Of a stretch of 64,000 bases of DNA, positions 9,043-17,694 are shown one piece after another. The notes below the pieces were generated by a model. The model searched no databases, was not told where the DNA came from, and saw only the letters and a list, made by a program, of their open reading frames with translations. The translations under genes and the position numbers were made by a program. Within the stretch, counting starts at the first letter, position 1; every line of letters begins with the position of its first letter. This DNA is from Myxococcota bacterium (GTDB lineage Bacteria; Myxococcota; XYA12-FULL-58-9; JALHOP01), in the NCBI GenBank assembly GCA_022842935.1, contig JALHOP010000007.1, positions 203,592-267,591 of the forward strand. The letters run 5' to 3'.

Positions 9043-9803
9043 AGAGACTAAACTGCTGCTCGCTCGTCGTTGCCGTCGTCGCCGCCGCTTGTGTCGACAC
9101 AGGACAAGAGACCGTCACGATTCCGCTGCGCGTTTCGGGGACGCTCGTGAGCGACGCCGTGAGCACGACTGGTGGCTGGGCAGTGACGCTCGAGAGCGCA
9201 CAACTCGCTTTTGGTCCGCTCTATCTGTGCGCGGGTTACCAAGCCGGTAGTCTCTGCGATACGGCGCGGGCCGAGTGGACCGGAAGCGCGCTCGTCGATG
9301 TGTTGAACCCAGAGTCAGTCGACGTCGGCGTGCTCACCGGTGTCACGGGTGACGTCTACTCGTGGATGTACGACCTCGGCATCACCTCGTTGCTCACCCA
9401 GCAGCGTCCCCTGGTCCTCGACGCCGCCGAAGCGCTCGACGGCAACTCGGTGCGCCTCGAAGGCGTTGCCGTGAAGGCGCCGCACGCCATCAGCTTCGTG
9501 CTCGAGGTCGCGGTGCAACAAGAAGAAGAGACCGAGATCGGCGTCTCTGTTGTACGCAAAAGCGGAAGCGACGATTTCGAGTACGCCATCACCGGGGATG
9601 AGGCCGCCTTGACGGTCGGCTTCGACCCGCGTCTCTGGGTGCGCGACGTCGACTTCGACGCGCTTCTCGACGCCTCCTGCGCGCCCGACCCCGGCTGCCA
9701 GCTCGAGACGCGCTTCCCCAAGACTAGCCAGGGATATCGCGCGGTTCGCAGTGCGTTGGTCGCTGGTGCGCGGCCAACGTTCGTGTGGAGCACCAGCCCT
9801 TGA
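9039..9803 (+). CDS. Receptor-associated lipoprotein, family L1
   Basis: The GTG at 9039 overlaps the receptor stop (GTGA), indicating translational coupling. The 254-residue product starts MKRLNCCSLVVAVVAAACVD, a lipoprotein signal with lipidated Cys about residue 18. The mature part is beta-rich with GGWAVTLESAQLAFGPLYLC. The paralogue at 26553-27329 has the equivalent FAVELTSIRLEVGAIYLF at the same distance from its signal. Both lie directly after a TonB_C-fused receptor with a 4-base overlap, so the two proteins very likely work together at the outer membrane, perhaps as a ligand-binding surface or periplasmic partner. No named family was recognised. Confidence 0.7.
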   Translation: MKRLNCCSLVVAVVAAACVDTGQETVTIPLRVSGTLVSDAVSTTGGWAVTLESAQLAFGPLYLCAGYQAGSLCDTARAEWTGSALVDVLNPESVDVGVLTGVTGDVYSWMYDLGITSLLTQQRPLVLDAAEALDGNSVRLEGVAVKAPHAISFVLEVAVQQEEETEIGVSVVRKSGSDDFEYAITGDEAALTVGFDPRLWVRDVDFDALLDASCAPDPGCQLETRFPKTSQGYRAVRSALVAGARPTFVWSTSP

Positions 9804-9838
9804 AGGGCACTACTCAAACCATGATGGAGAGAAGGACC

Positions 9839-10828
9839 ATGATATTGAAGAACTTGGCGGGCGCGGCGGTCGTCGCCTTGACGGTAGGGCTCGTTGCCTG
9901 CGGCGACGACAACGCAAGTGGCACCGGGACCTTGTCAGTGATCCTCGAGTCCGAGGACTCGATTACCGACGGCGTCGAGCCGGGCGACGACGTCGAGAAC
10001 ATCGGCGACGGCTGGCAGGTCAGCTTCGATAAGTACATCGTCGCGATCGGTGAGATTGAGATCGAGCTGTCCACCGGAGACGACGTGCACGCCCACGCCG
10101 ACGAGGTGTTCGTCGTCGACCTCAAGACCGTCCCGTCGTCGGGTCTTCCGCTCTGGACTCTCAATGACCTGCGCGCTGGGCGCTGGGAGTTCAACTACGC
10201 GACGCCAGGCGCTGGTGATAGCGCCCCGACCCGACATAGCAGCGTAACGCAGGCCGACTTCGACGCACTGGTGAACGCCGACGGCACCTACCTCATCGCC
10301 GGAGAGCTCACGAAGACCGGTGGCGTGTCGTGCCCGCCGCCGTCCCTCGCTGTCCCTGGCGGGCGCACGCCGACTGGCGAAAACGACGCCGGCCACGCTT
10401 GCTACGCCAACGCGTCGGTAAGCTTCGAGCTGCTCGTCGCCGCCGAGACCTTTTTTGGCCCCTGCGAGCTCGACGGCGTGCCCGGGGTCAGCATCGTTGA
10501 TGACACCACGCAGACCGTCGCCGCGACCATCCACGGTGACCACCTGTTCTTCAATGGCTTTCCCGAAGGCGACGAAGGCGGCACGGTTCGCCTCGCGCAG
10601 TGGCTTGCCGACTGCGACCTGAACCTCGACGGCCAGGTGACACGGGCGGAGCTCACGGCCATCGCGCCAGCGGCGCTCGCCGAGATCGACGCGCGCTACC
10701 AACTCGGTGGCTCGCCCATCACGCCGCTCGACAACATGTGGGAGTACGTCGAGGCGCAGCTCAAAACCCAGGGTCACATGAACGGCGAGGGTGAGTGCCC
10801 GTTCGATGGCCAGGCACACGAGCATTGA
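9839..10828 (+). CDS. Receptor-operon lipoprotein, family L2 (HxxH, His-rich ends)
   Basis: ATG 9839 is chosen because it follows GGAGAGAAGGACC and gives a clean lipoprotein signal (MILKNLAGAAVVALTVGLVAC, Cys21); ATG 9821 is possible. The 329-residue product has GWQVSFDKYIVAIGEIEIE, a His cluster DDVHAHADE, the motif IHGDHLFF, an EF-hand-like DLNLDGQVTRAEL, and a C-terminal GQAHEH. The paralogue at 19691-20560 keeps GWSVQFDRYLVSV, AGRW, IHVEHMFY and the LNGGGLC end. The His clusters and HxxH motif suggest metal binding. It sits between the L1 lipoprotein and exbB in one direction, so it is part of the same uptake system. The general layout recalls copper-binding MbnP-type lipoproteins, but I cannot confirm that family. 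Confidence 0.72.
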   Translation: MILKNLAGAAVVALTVGLVACGDDNASGTGTLSVILESEDSITDGVEPGDDVENIGDGWQVSFDKYIVAIGEIEIELSTGDDVHAHADEVFVVDLKTVPSSGLPLWTLNDLRAGRWEFNYATPGAGDSAPTRHSSVTQADFDALVNADGTYLIAGELTKTGGVSCPPPSLAVPGGRTPTGENDAGHACYANASVSFELLVAAETFFGPCELDGVPGVSIVDDTTQTVAATIHGDHLFFNGFPEGDEGGTVRLAQWLADCDLNLDGQVTRAELTAIAPAALAEIDARYQLGGSPITPLDNMWEYVEAQLKTQGHMNGEGECPFDGQAHEH

Positions 10829-10902
10829 GGTAGCTAGCTCTTCCGGAGCCTTTACATGCACCCACGGCCCTTGCCATCCATGATGTTGCTTGCGAGTCGA
10901 TC

Positions 10903-11571
10903 ATGAACGCCGTCGAGGCGGTCAAACATCTTCTCCTCGAATCTGGCGCGGCCTGGGTGCTGTATTTCCTCGGCATATTGTCCGTCGTCACCGTCGCCCT
11001 GGTGGTCGAGCGGGTCGTGTTCTACCGCGCCGTGAGCGCCGATCTGCGCTCACTCGTGGTCGAGGTCGACGGCCTGCTCGCCAAGGGTGACCGTTTGTCC
11101 GCGATGGCGGAGCTTGGGAAGTCGGACTCGGTAGCGGCGTCCATCGCGGTCGCGGGTATTCGCCTGTCAGACCGGGGTGTCGCCGCCGCCGAGCACGGCA
11201 TGCGCAGCGCAACGGCTCTGCAGCGCGCCCGGCTCGAGCGGTGGCTCGCGTATCTCGGTACTGTCGGAAACAACGCCCCGTTCGTTGGCCTCTTCGGGAC
11301 CGTCATTGGCGTCATCCACGCCTTCGAGGAGCTCGGCAGAAGCACAGGGCAACAGGCTGCCGCGAGCGCCTCCCAGGTGGCGTCGCAGGCGGTCATGGCT
11401 GCCGTCGCCGAGGCGTTGGTCGCCACTGCGGTAGGCATCCTCGTCGCGCTTCCGGCGGTTGCGTTCTACAACTATTTTCAGCGGCGTGTGACTGCGATCC
11501 TGGGCGAGTCGGAGGCGCTCTCGAGTCTCGTGCTCGCGTACATCGGTGACGGCGAGCAAAAGGGGGCCTGA
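10903..11571 (+). CDS. exbB: ExbB/TolQ-family proton-channel subunit
   Basis: A 222-residue inner-membrane protein. It has three membrane segments: residues ~18-40 (YFLGILSVVTVALVVERVVF), ~120-145 and ~165-190. The GNNAPFVGLFGTVIGVIHAF block is the classic MotA/TolQ/ExbB signature, and the VAEALVATAVGILVALPAV helix is the conserved channel helix. With ExbD and TonB encoded immediately downstream it forms the proton-driven motor that energises TonB-dependent receptors. It lies 74 bases after the L2 lipoprotein; exbD starts 5 bases after its stop. Only one motor is seen for the two receptors in the window, so it may serve both. Confidence 0.93.
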   Translation: MNAVEAVKHLLLESGAAWVLYFLGILSVVTVALVVERVVFYRAVSADLRSLVVEVDGLLAKGDRLSAMAELGKSDSVAASIAVAGIRLSDRGVAAAEHGMRSATALQRARLERWLAYLGTVGNNAPFVGLFGTVIGVIHAFEELGRSTGQQAAASASQVASQAVMAAVAEALVATAVGILVALPAVAFYNYFQRRVTAILGESEALSSLVLAYIGDGEQKGA

Positions 11572-11575
11572 CGCG

Positions 11576-11992
11576 ATGGCCGGCTCCCAAGAACGCGACA
11601 CCGGCATCATCAGCGGCATCAATGTCACGCCGCTCGTCGACATCACGCTCGTGCTCCTGGTCATCTTCATCGTCACCGCGAAGATCATCGTGACACCTGC
11701 GGTACATCTCGACCTGCCGGCCGCCAAGAGCACCGAAGAGCACGAGGTCGTGCTTTCGGTCATCGTGCCCAAAGACGGACCGACACTCATGAACGGCGTC
11801 ACCGTCCCCAATGACGAAGCGCTACTCACCCAAGCGCGAGCCGTGCACGATGCTGACCCATCCGCGCGAGCGGTCATCAGCGCCGATGGTGACGTGCCGC
11901 ACCGTACGATGCTGCATGTGCTCGATTTGCTCAAGCAGTCAGGCTTCTCGGCAATCGCGTTTGCGGCGCGGCCGCTCGAGACCGCGCCGTGA
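11576..11992 (+). CDS. exbD: ExbD/TolR-family motor subunit
   Basis: A 138-residue protein from ATG 11576, five bases after the exbB stop. NVTPLVDITLVLLVIFIVT is the single membrane helix with the conserved protonatable Asp (about residue 17). The rest is a periplasmic domain with the usual ExbD/TolR pattern (VVLSVIVPKDG, RAVISADGDVPHRTMLHVLD). It pairs with ExbB to couple proton flow to TonB. The gene ends in a GTGA overlap with the tonB start, so exbB, exbD and tonB are tightly coupled. Confidence 0.93.
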   Translation: MAGSQERDTGIISGINVTPLVDITLVLLVIFIVTAKIIVTPAVHLDLPAAKSTEEHEVVLSVIVPKDGPTLMNGVTVPNDEALLTQARAVHDADPSARAVISADGDVPHRTMLHVLDLLKQSGFSAIAFAARPLETAP

Positions 11993-12768
11993 ACAGGAGC
12001 ATCGCCGAGGTCATCTACGAAGGCACTCCACCCGCACCGCAGCAGCGCTGGCTGTTAGGAGTCCTGTTCGCCCTCGTGGTCCATGTCGGCATTCTCATTG
12101 CCGCACTCGAGAGCGAGCCGACCCTCGAGTTCTGGGCAAGCGATCTGGCGACACGCATCCATCACGAGCTATCCCGGCTCCACGAAGCCCCTCTCGAGCC
12201 GGACCTGCCCCCACCACCCCAGGCTCCGCCACCGCCTCCCGCGCCGGCGAAGGTGCTGCCTCCGACCGCCAAAGCGGACGCTCCCGCCGCACCAGTGAAC
12301 GCGACTCCCGCCGCAGCACCGGCTCAGGCCGCCGATGTCGTTGCTGCAAGCGATGTTGCCGAAGACTTCACAGGTACGACGATCGTGACCGGCAAGGCTT
12401 CTGTCTACGCCGGCGGCGTCACAACGAGCTCCGGAACCACGTCCACCGCCGTACCACCAGGAACACCTGTCGCCCAGGACGCTCGCTCGTACGCCAAAGC
12501 GATCGAGCCTACCAATGCGGATTGGGCCTGCCCCTGGCCCAAAGAGGCCGAGCGCGCCGACGTCAATGAAGAGTCTGCCACTGTGCGCGTCACGGTGGGC
12601 GTCGACGGTACCCCCCTTTCGGTTCGAATCGTCCGCGACCCTGGCTTTGGCTTCGGAGCAGCCGCAGCTGCGTGCGCCATGCGTGAGCGCTACGCCGCGG
12701 CGCGTGACGCCGCAGGCACACCTATACGCACCGAGTCGGCCCCAATCCGGGTGACGTTCAGCAGATGA
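11989..12768 (+). CDS. tonB: TonB-family energy transducer
   Basis: A 259-residue protein starting at GTG 11989 (GTGA overlap with exbD). One N-terminal membrane segment (residues ~20-40, GVLFALVVHVGILIAAL) includes the His of the TonB SxxxH-type signal anchor. A Pro-rich periplasmic linker follows (PDLPPPPQAPPPPPAPAK), then a C-terminal TonB domain from ~165 (ATVRVTVGVDGTPLSVRIV, VTFSR). It would carry energy from ExbB/ExbD to receptors such as 6496-9042. The linker is short (~60 residues of Pro/Ala). The C-terminal domain carries Cys residues (NADWACPWP and AAAACAM) that could form a disulfide. Confidence 0.88.
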   Translation: MNRSIAEVIYEGTPPAPQQRWLLGVLFALVVHVGILIAALESEPTLEFWASDLATRIHHELSRLHEAPLEPDLPPPPQAPPPPPAPAKVLPPTAKADAPAAPVNATPAAAPAQAADVVAASDVAEDFTGTTIVTGKASVYAGGVTTSSGTTSTAVPPGTPVAQDARSYAKAIEPTNADWACPWPKEAERADVNEESATVRVTVGVDGTPLSVRIVRDPGFGFGAAAAACAMRERYAAARDAAGTPIRTESAPIRVTFSR

Positions 12769-13058
12769 AGGTCGTTGCGCTGACCATAATGATCGCGGCA
12801 CTCGTCGGCTGCCAGCGGCACGAGCGCGCTGACATCCACCTCTGCGAATCCATCATGGACCGCATCGTCGACCTCGAGCTCACCGCCATGAATATTCACG
12901 ACCGCACGTTGGCCGAGCGCCGGCGTCTCGAGCTGCGTCGGGACCTCGCGCCCGAGTTACAGGCTTGCGTTGGCCGCCGCGCACCCAAGAACGCACACGT
13001 TTGCGTAGAGTCCGCTCGCACGATGACTGAGCTGACACACGCGTGCCTCGCGTTATGA
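12765..13058 (+). CDS. Small lipoprotein at the end of the TonB operon
   Basis: ATG 12765 overlaps the tonB stop (ATGA). The 97-residue product begins MKVVALTIMIAALVGCQRHE, a lipoprotein signal with Cys16. The mature chain is helical and charged and contains four Cys residues (LCES, QACVG, VCVES, HACLAL) that could form two disulfides. No known family is recognised. Its position as the last coupled gene of the exbB-exbD-tonB unit suggests a periplasmic accessory of the motor or uptake system. It converges with the large minus-strand gene ending at 13096. Confidence 0.65.
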   Translation: MKVVALTIMIAALVGCQRHERADIHLCESIMDRIVDLELTAMNIHDRTLAERRRLELRRDLAPELQACVGRRAPKNAHVCVESARTMTELTHACLAL

Positions 13059-13095
13059 AGCGCTTTCGCGGCCGAGCATGCGAGACGCTCGTTTC

Positions 13096-16000
13096 TCAGC
13101 GCCGTTCCCGGTCCATATACCACTGAATCAAGAGGACCTCCGCCGTGAGGAGTCCGGCCATCCCGGCACCGAAGTAGAGAACCTCTGGTGGAACGTTGGC
13201 GCGCGAGGTGACGTCGTCGCGAAAGCTGCTCTCGATCCTTTCGCGCCCGAAGCGAAAGCCCCGCCCGGGCTCGTAGCGAATCATTGGCGTATTCTGGACC
13301 ATCGTGTTCGGTACGCCATAGTAGGCGTTGCCAGATGCCACGGTGCCTGGACGCTCCGCGAGGAGTACGTTGACTGGGTCGATGCCCATCCCGTGTAAGT
13401 GACGATTGAGCGCTGTACGAAACACGTGTCCGCTAGAACGGCCAATGACCATCAGGCGCCGATCGGTCTGGAAGCAGGAGTCCAAGACCACATGGAGTGG
13501 ACGCCGCTCCGGAGGGAGGCTCGCGATGGTATCCGCGATGTTGCGTGCCGCGGCTGAAGGACTCATGCCGGGGCCTCCGTGCCAGCCGTGTGTGCCGAAG
13601 ACCAGCACCCGGTTGAGATTCGCGAGCGGTTCCCCGTTGACGATGAGTTGCCGTGGGTTCAGCGCGCCCATACCGGTGAATGTCGATGCCATACTTCGCG
13701 CACCAAACAGACCAGGTGGCAGAGCAACATGATAGTGCATGGCGCTGTTGTGGTCCGCGATGTGGTTCTGCATGACGGAGACCTCGGGCATCCACGCTGG
13801 AGCATCCGGACCCCGCCGCATCAGAAGGAAGTTGCGCATCGTTGGGTGTGGCTCGATCGTCGGCAGCATGCGGCGCGCTCGAGCGGCCGCGTTTTCGAAG
13901 CCCTGCGTTTCGATCAGGTGACGGGGGTTCTCCATCATCGCCGTCGCGTGAATCAGGTCGCGGGCACCACTTGGATTGGCCCTGGCGAAGTTTGCGAAAC
14001 CAGGCATGTCACCGATGAGCGACGCGACCCACGGCCCAGGCCGATCGCCAAAGATCGCCCCCATTTCCGCTGCACTGAGCGTCCCCATCTCCGCGCGCAC
14101 GGACGCCGGTGCACTCGCGAGAAAGGCATCACGCCGCATCTCGGGGGTCCAACGCTCGGGCGGTAGGTGTGAGCGAACCCATGTGCGGAATCCCTCGGCG
14201 CGGCCGAGGTCCGCAACGACTTCGGCCGAGCGACCGAGGCCCACACGGTCGGCAACTTCGGCGATCACGCTGTTGAGCTCGGCATCTGTGAGTGGTGCGC
14301 CGCGGGCCGCTTGCTCGCGCACCAAGCGCTCCGTGGCTCCGCGTTGGAACGCTTCACGCTGAACATCCGCGAGCACCAGGTCAGCGTCACTGTTATGGAG
14401 CCCGAGCGCGCGCAGGCGCCTGTTGAGCTCGGCGCGTGCTCTGTCGACCTCGGTACGCGTCACGGGTTCCCGCGCTGCCGCGAGCTCGCGCATCCTCTGC
14501 AGCTCGCGGGCGACGAGGTTCTCGAGATCACCGCCCGCTGCCGGGTTCAGCTCGGGCAGGCCCGCTCGGATCTCGGCGGCCGTCACGCGGTCGAACAGCA
14601 CGCCGCGTGCTTCGGGATCCGCCCTGAGCGCCCGACCAACGGCTTGCATCGCTTCCGAGAAAACGTTCGTGGGCGGCACACTGTCGGGTGCACCGCGCGA
14701 CTCCTCGATGCGCCGTTGGACGCGATCGATGAGCTGAGGAAGCTCGGCCGCCGTAACGCTGGTGCGTCCGCCCAGCTCGAGCTCGGCGGCGCGAGTGGCC
14801 TGCAGCTCGAGGAGGACGCGGCGCGCGAGCTGCGCACGGTCGCTTCCGGGGAGGTCAGCGGCGCTCTGCTCGAGGGCTCGAACGAGGTTTGCCCCTTCGG
14901 ACTCCGTCATGACTCGGCCGCGGGTCGTCTCGAGGAGGCGAGTGAGCTCGCGGTACGCTTCGCCGCGCGCGCCCAACGTCGCCGGATCGGGGTCGACTTG
15001 ACCGCGTGTCCCGATGGAGAACGGCTCGATGCCAGGGTCTGCCTGCCATCGCGGACTTCCCCTAACCATCCGCGCCGCGTAGGCGGCGGTGCCCAGGGTC
15101 GCCGCCGTGATCAACATGCCAGAGGCCAGGCTCTCGTTGAACCGCCGCGACGCCGCCTCACGCTCGGGTCCCGGCGGCATCCCCTGAATGCGTACGGCCT
15201 CGGCGGCAAGGGGCGCGGTGATCGCTGTCGCCCCCGCGAGCGCCAGAGGACGTCCGCCAAAGCTCAAGGTTCCTTCGGCGAATGCCTGGTACACGAGACG
15301 CCGAGCCTCGCGCTCGATCTCCTGCCGAGTCGCGGCGACTCCCATCGCTCCAACCGATCGCTCGAGCGCACCGATGAGCTCGGTGGGACGGGCGAGAGCG
15401 CTTACCCCTCCCAGGCGTGAAACCCGCGCGAGGCCCCCCAGCGGCGCGGTGCTCGCGACGGTGTTGAGGCCAAGAAAAGCGGTGTCGGTGAGGGTGTCCA
15501 TAAAGGACAGCGGCGAGAGCCCGGTGCGATAAGCCTGCGCGACTTGATCCCAAGACCGGTAGGCGTGATGCGCCGCCGCAAGCGTTGCACCGACCGCGCT
15601 TCCCGCGATGAAGCCGCCTGCGGCACCTGGGCCGTTCCCGAATAGGAAGCCAACGCCTGCGCCGGCAAGGCCTGCACCAAAGGTGTAGCTCAAGGCGAGC
15701 TCGGGGGGAGCGCTGCCGGCGGCATGGAGCACCTGCTGCATGGCGGCGACGAAGCCTGGGCGGGATGCTTCCTCGCGTAGTTGCGCGGCGGCACGGTGCG
15801 CCTCGGGGACGTCGCGGAAGATCGCATCGACGTAGCGGAAAACGTGGTCAGCGAGCTCGGCGCGTCCCTGTTGCAGATAGGTCTGCGCCTCGAGCACCGC
15901 GAGTCGCGCAACCTGGTCCCGTGAGAGACCTTGGCCGTTTTGTTCCAGCGCTCGCCGCAGGTCGGTAAGCCGCTCGGCGGCGCGATGCCGCGCCTCTTCG

Positions 16001-17694
16001 GTGCCCCCGGCGAATGCTTCGGCACGATGTGTCGCGATGAGACCGACGGTTGCCTCCACCTCGAGGTCGCGCCCGCGCGCGTCGCCTAGGGCGCGGGCCT
16101 CTTCGAGCGCGCGACCAAGCAGCTCACGCGCACCACCGAAGTTGCGCACACGCGAGGCGTAACGCGCCTCGACGAATGTTGCGCGTACAGCGAGCTCGGC
16201 GTCCCCCGCCTGTGTCGCCAGTGCGCTAAGCACTTGTTGCGCTCCGCGAAAGCGTCCGCGATCATCGCGTGTGCCGTAGATGTCCGCGAGCTCGAGCAAC
16301 CCGGCCATGGCGCTACGCCTTTGTTCGGCAGGTAGCTGCATGATTTGCCTGACCACCTCGGCGCGCCGAGCCTCGGAAAGCTGCGGTACGTGCGTGCCCG
16401 AAGTGAAAAGACTCAAGATGCCAGTCAGCGGCTGCCCGTCGGCGCCGACGCGCATCGACGTGTCTGGGCGCAGAAGTTCGCCGCCGCGCGCTAGTGCTTC
16501 GGGTAGAAACACCCGCTCAGCCGCGGCTGGGTCGCCACTCGCGAGATGGACCTGAGCCAACGCCCGCTGACGTTCGCGCTCGAGAGCCGCGATGGCCGAT
16601 GTTACGTTCGCCCCGGCATCTGGATTTGCCGCCGCCAACGCTTCGAGCCGCTCCCGCGCGGTGGTCGTCGCCTGTTCGATGGCGCGCACCGTCGGCTCAC
16701 GGTGTTGGGCGATGTATCGGTCGAGCTGACGCGAATGGTGGATGACTGCCATACCCCCACTTGGGTCGTACCCCTCGATACGGCTCTGATGGGTTTGAAC
16801 CTCCCGGGCGAATCCGGCGCCAAGGCTCGTGACCGCGTTTGTCAGTCGGCTCGCTTCGGCGGCGTCAATGTGCCGGCGCGCGAGTGCAGCTTGCTCCGGC
16901 GTGAGCTCGCCCGCATCCAGGCGGCGAGCCACATCGCGCCGCACGTGTTCGTAGGCGCTGGGGATAGCGTCGATACGACGCTCACGAACCAGAGCATCAG
17001 TCGTGGTGTTCGCGTGGTCCAAGTGGCGGCCGATCGCTTGCGCCTGCAGGCGACCGTTCACCTCCGTCAATCGAGCATTCACGGCCTCGCGCTGAGCGTC
17101 GCGTTCAGGGCTTGCGGGTTCGCTTTCGAGGTACGTTTGTGCGAGCTGCAGGTGTTCACGCGCGAGCCGCAGGGACAGCGGAGTTCCACGCAGCTCGACC
17201 TCGGTGTTGGCGGGTACGTCGTCACGAACCAACGTGGGATTGGCGCGTCGAAAGGCCGCAATCTCGGCTTCACTTGGTTGCGGATTGTCGTACGCGAGCC
17301 CAGTGAGGTCGCGGACGCTCATCGGCCTGCGTGTTTTGCCCGGCGGCTCGAGGGTCGCGTGGCGAACGTCGACCTCGAGACCCGCTTCCCGCAAGCGCGC
17401 GGCCTCGCGCGTCAGCGCCTCGACATGGTGCTGGGCGCGCGCTGTCGGTACGGATGGCGAGTCGGGCGGAGGTGGTTCCCCACGCTCTTTATCGCCTTGG
17501 GCTGGCTCTTCGGGCCGCACGTCGAGGTGCGGCTGCGCCTCACCTGGGCGCTGCGGCGGCGCCGGATCGACCACGTCCGGCTGGGGGGGCCCTGCGCGTG
17601 TGGTTTCGGGAGGGCTTGGGCGGGCTGGGGGAAGCTCCGGCGGCGTATCGACGCGGCGGCGGGGAGCTTCGACTCTGATGACTGGCTCCGCCAT
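13096..17694 (-). CDS. Giant protein with helical repeats, Gly-zipper segment, caspase-like His/Cys domain and tail anchor
   Basis: A 1,532-residue protein with no signal peptide. Residues ~1-90 are Pro-rich and disordered. About 90-640 is helical, repeat-like (TPR-like arrays such as GDAELAVRATFVEARYASRV). Near 670-715 is a hydrophobic glycine-zipper stretch (FGAGLAGAGVGFLFGNGPGA) typical of membrane-inserting proteins. About 870-1200 is again helical. Near 1365-1410 the motifs VLVFGTHGWHGG (His1369/His1372) and HVVLDSCFQ (Cys1407) form a His/Cys pair in the order and spacing of clan-CD cysteine peptidases (caspase, C80, CHAT). The last ~25 residues (EVLYFGAGMAGLLTAEVLLI) look like a membrane tail anchor followed by a basic end. 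Substrate and role unknown; a self-processing or effector-type protein is one possibility. A subtilisin-like gene is divergent from it. Confidence 0.7.
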   Translation of the reverse strand: MAEPVIRVEAPRRRVDTPPELPPARPSPPETTRAGPPQPDVVDPAPPQRPGEAQPHLDVRPEEPAQGDKERGEPPPPDSPSVPTARAQHHVEALTREAARLREAGLEVDVRHATLEPPGKTRRPMSVRDLTGLAYDNPQPSEAEIAAFRRANPTLVRDDVPANTEVELRGTPLSLRLAREHLQLAQTYLESEPASPERDAQREAVNARLTEVNGRLQAQAIGRHLDHANTTTDALVRERRIDAIPSAYEHVRRDVARRLDAGELTPEQAALARRHIDAAEASRLTNAVTSLGAGFAREVQTHQSRIEGYDPSGGMAVIHHSRQLDRYIAQHREPTVRAIEQATTTARERLEALAAANPDAGANVTSAIAALERERQRALAQVHLASGDPAAAERVFLPEALARGGELLRPDTSMRVGADGQPLTGILSLFTSGTHVPQLSEARRAEVVRQIMQLPAEQRRSAMAGLLELADIYGTRDDRGRFRGAQQVLSALATQAGDAELAVRATFVEARYASRVRNFGGARELLGRALEEARALGDARGRDLEVEATVGLIATHRAEAFAGGTEEARHRAAERLTDLRRALEQNGQGLSRDQVARLAVLEAQTYLQQGRAELADHVFRYVDAIFRDVPEAHRAAAQLREEASRPGFVAAMQQVLHAAGSAPPELALSYTFGAGLAGAGVGFLFGNGPGAAGGFIAGSAVGATLAAAHHAYRSWDQVAQAYRTGLSPLSFMDTLTDTAFLGLNTVASTAPLGGLARVSRLGGVSALARPTELIGALERSVGAMGVAATRQEIEREARRLVYQAFAEGTLSFGGRPLALAGATAITAPLAAEAVRIQGMPPGPEREAASRRFNESLASGMLITAATLGTAAYAARMVRGSPRWQADPGIEPFSIGTRGQVDPDPATLGARGEAYRELTRLLETTRGRVMTESEGANLVRALEQSAADLPGSDRAQLARRVLLELQATRAAELELGGRTSVTAAELPQLIDRVQRRIEESRGAPDSVPPTNVFSEAMQAVGRALRADPEARGVLFDRVTAAEIRAGLPELNPAAGGDLENLVARELQRMRELAAAREPVTRTEVDRARAELNRRLRALGLHNSDADLVLADVQREAFQRGATERLVREQAARGAPLTDAELNSVIAEVADRVGLGRSAEVVADLGRAEGFRTWVRSHLPPERWTPEMRRDAFLASAPASVRAEMGTLSAAEMGAIFGDRPGPWVASLIGDMPGFANFARANPSGARDLIHATAMMENPRHLIETQGFENAAARARRMLPTIEPHPTMRNFLLMRRGPDAPAWMPEVSVMQNHIADHNSAMHYHVALPPGLFGARSMASTFTGMGALNPRQLIVNGEPLANLNRVLVFGTHGWHGGPGMSPSAAARNIADTIASLPPERRPLHVVLDSCFQTDRRLMVIGRSSGHVFRTALNRHLHGMGIDPVNVLLAERPGTVASGNAYYGVPNTMVQNTPMIRYEPGRGFRFGRERIESSFRDDVTSRANVPPEVLYFGAGMAGLLTAEVLLIQWYMDRERR

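Noticed and set aside
11546-11992. Longer exbD starting at 11546
   Set aside because: That start would overlap exbB by 26 bases and add a stretch unlike ExbD; ATG 11576, five bases after the exbB stop, gives the normal N-terminus.
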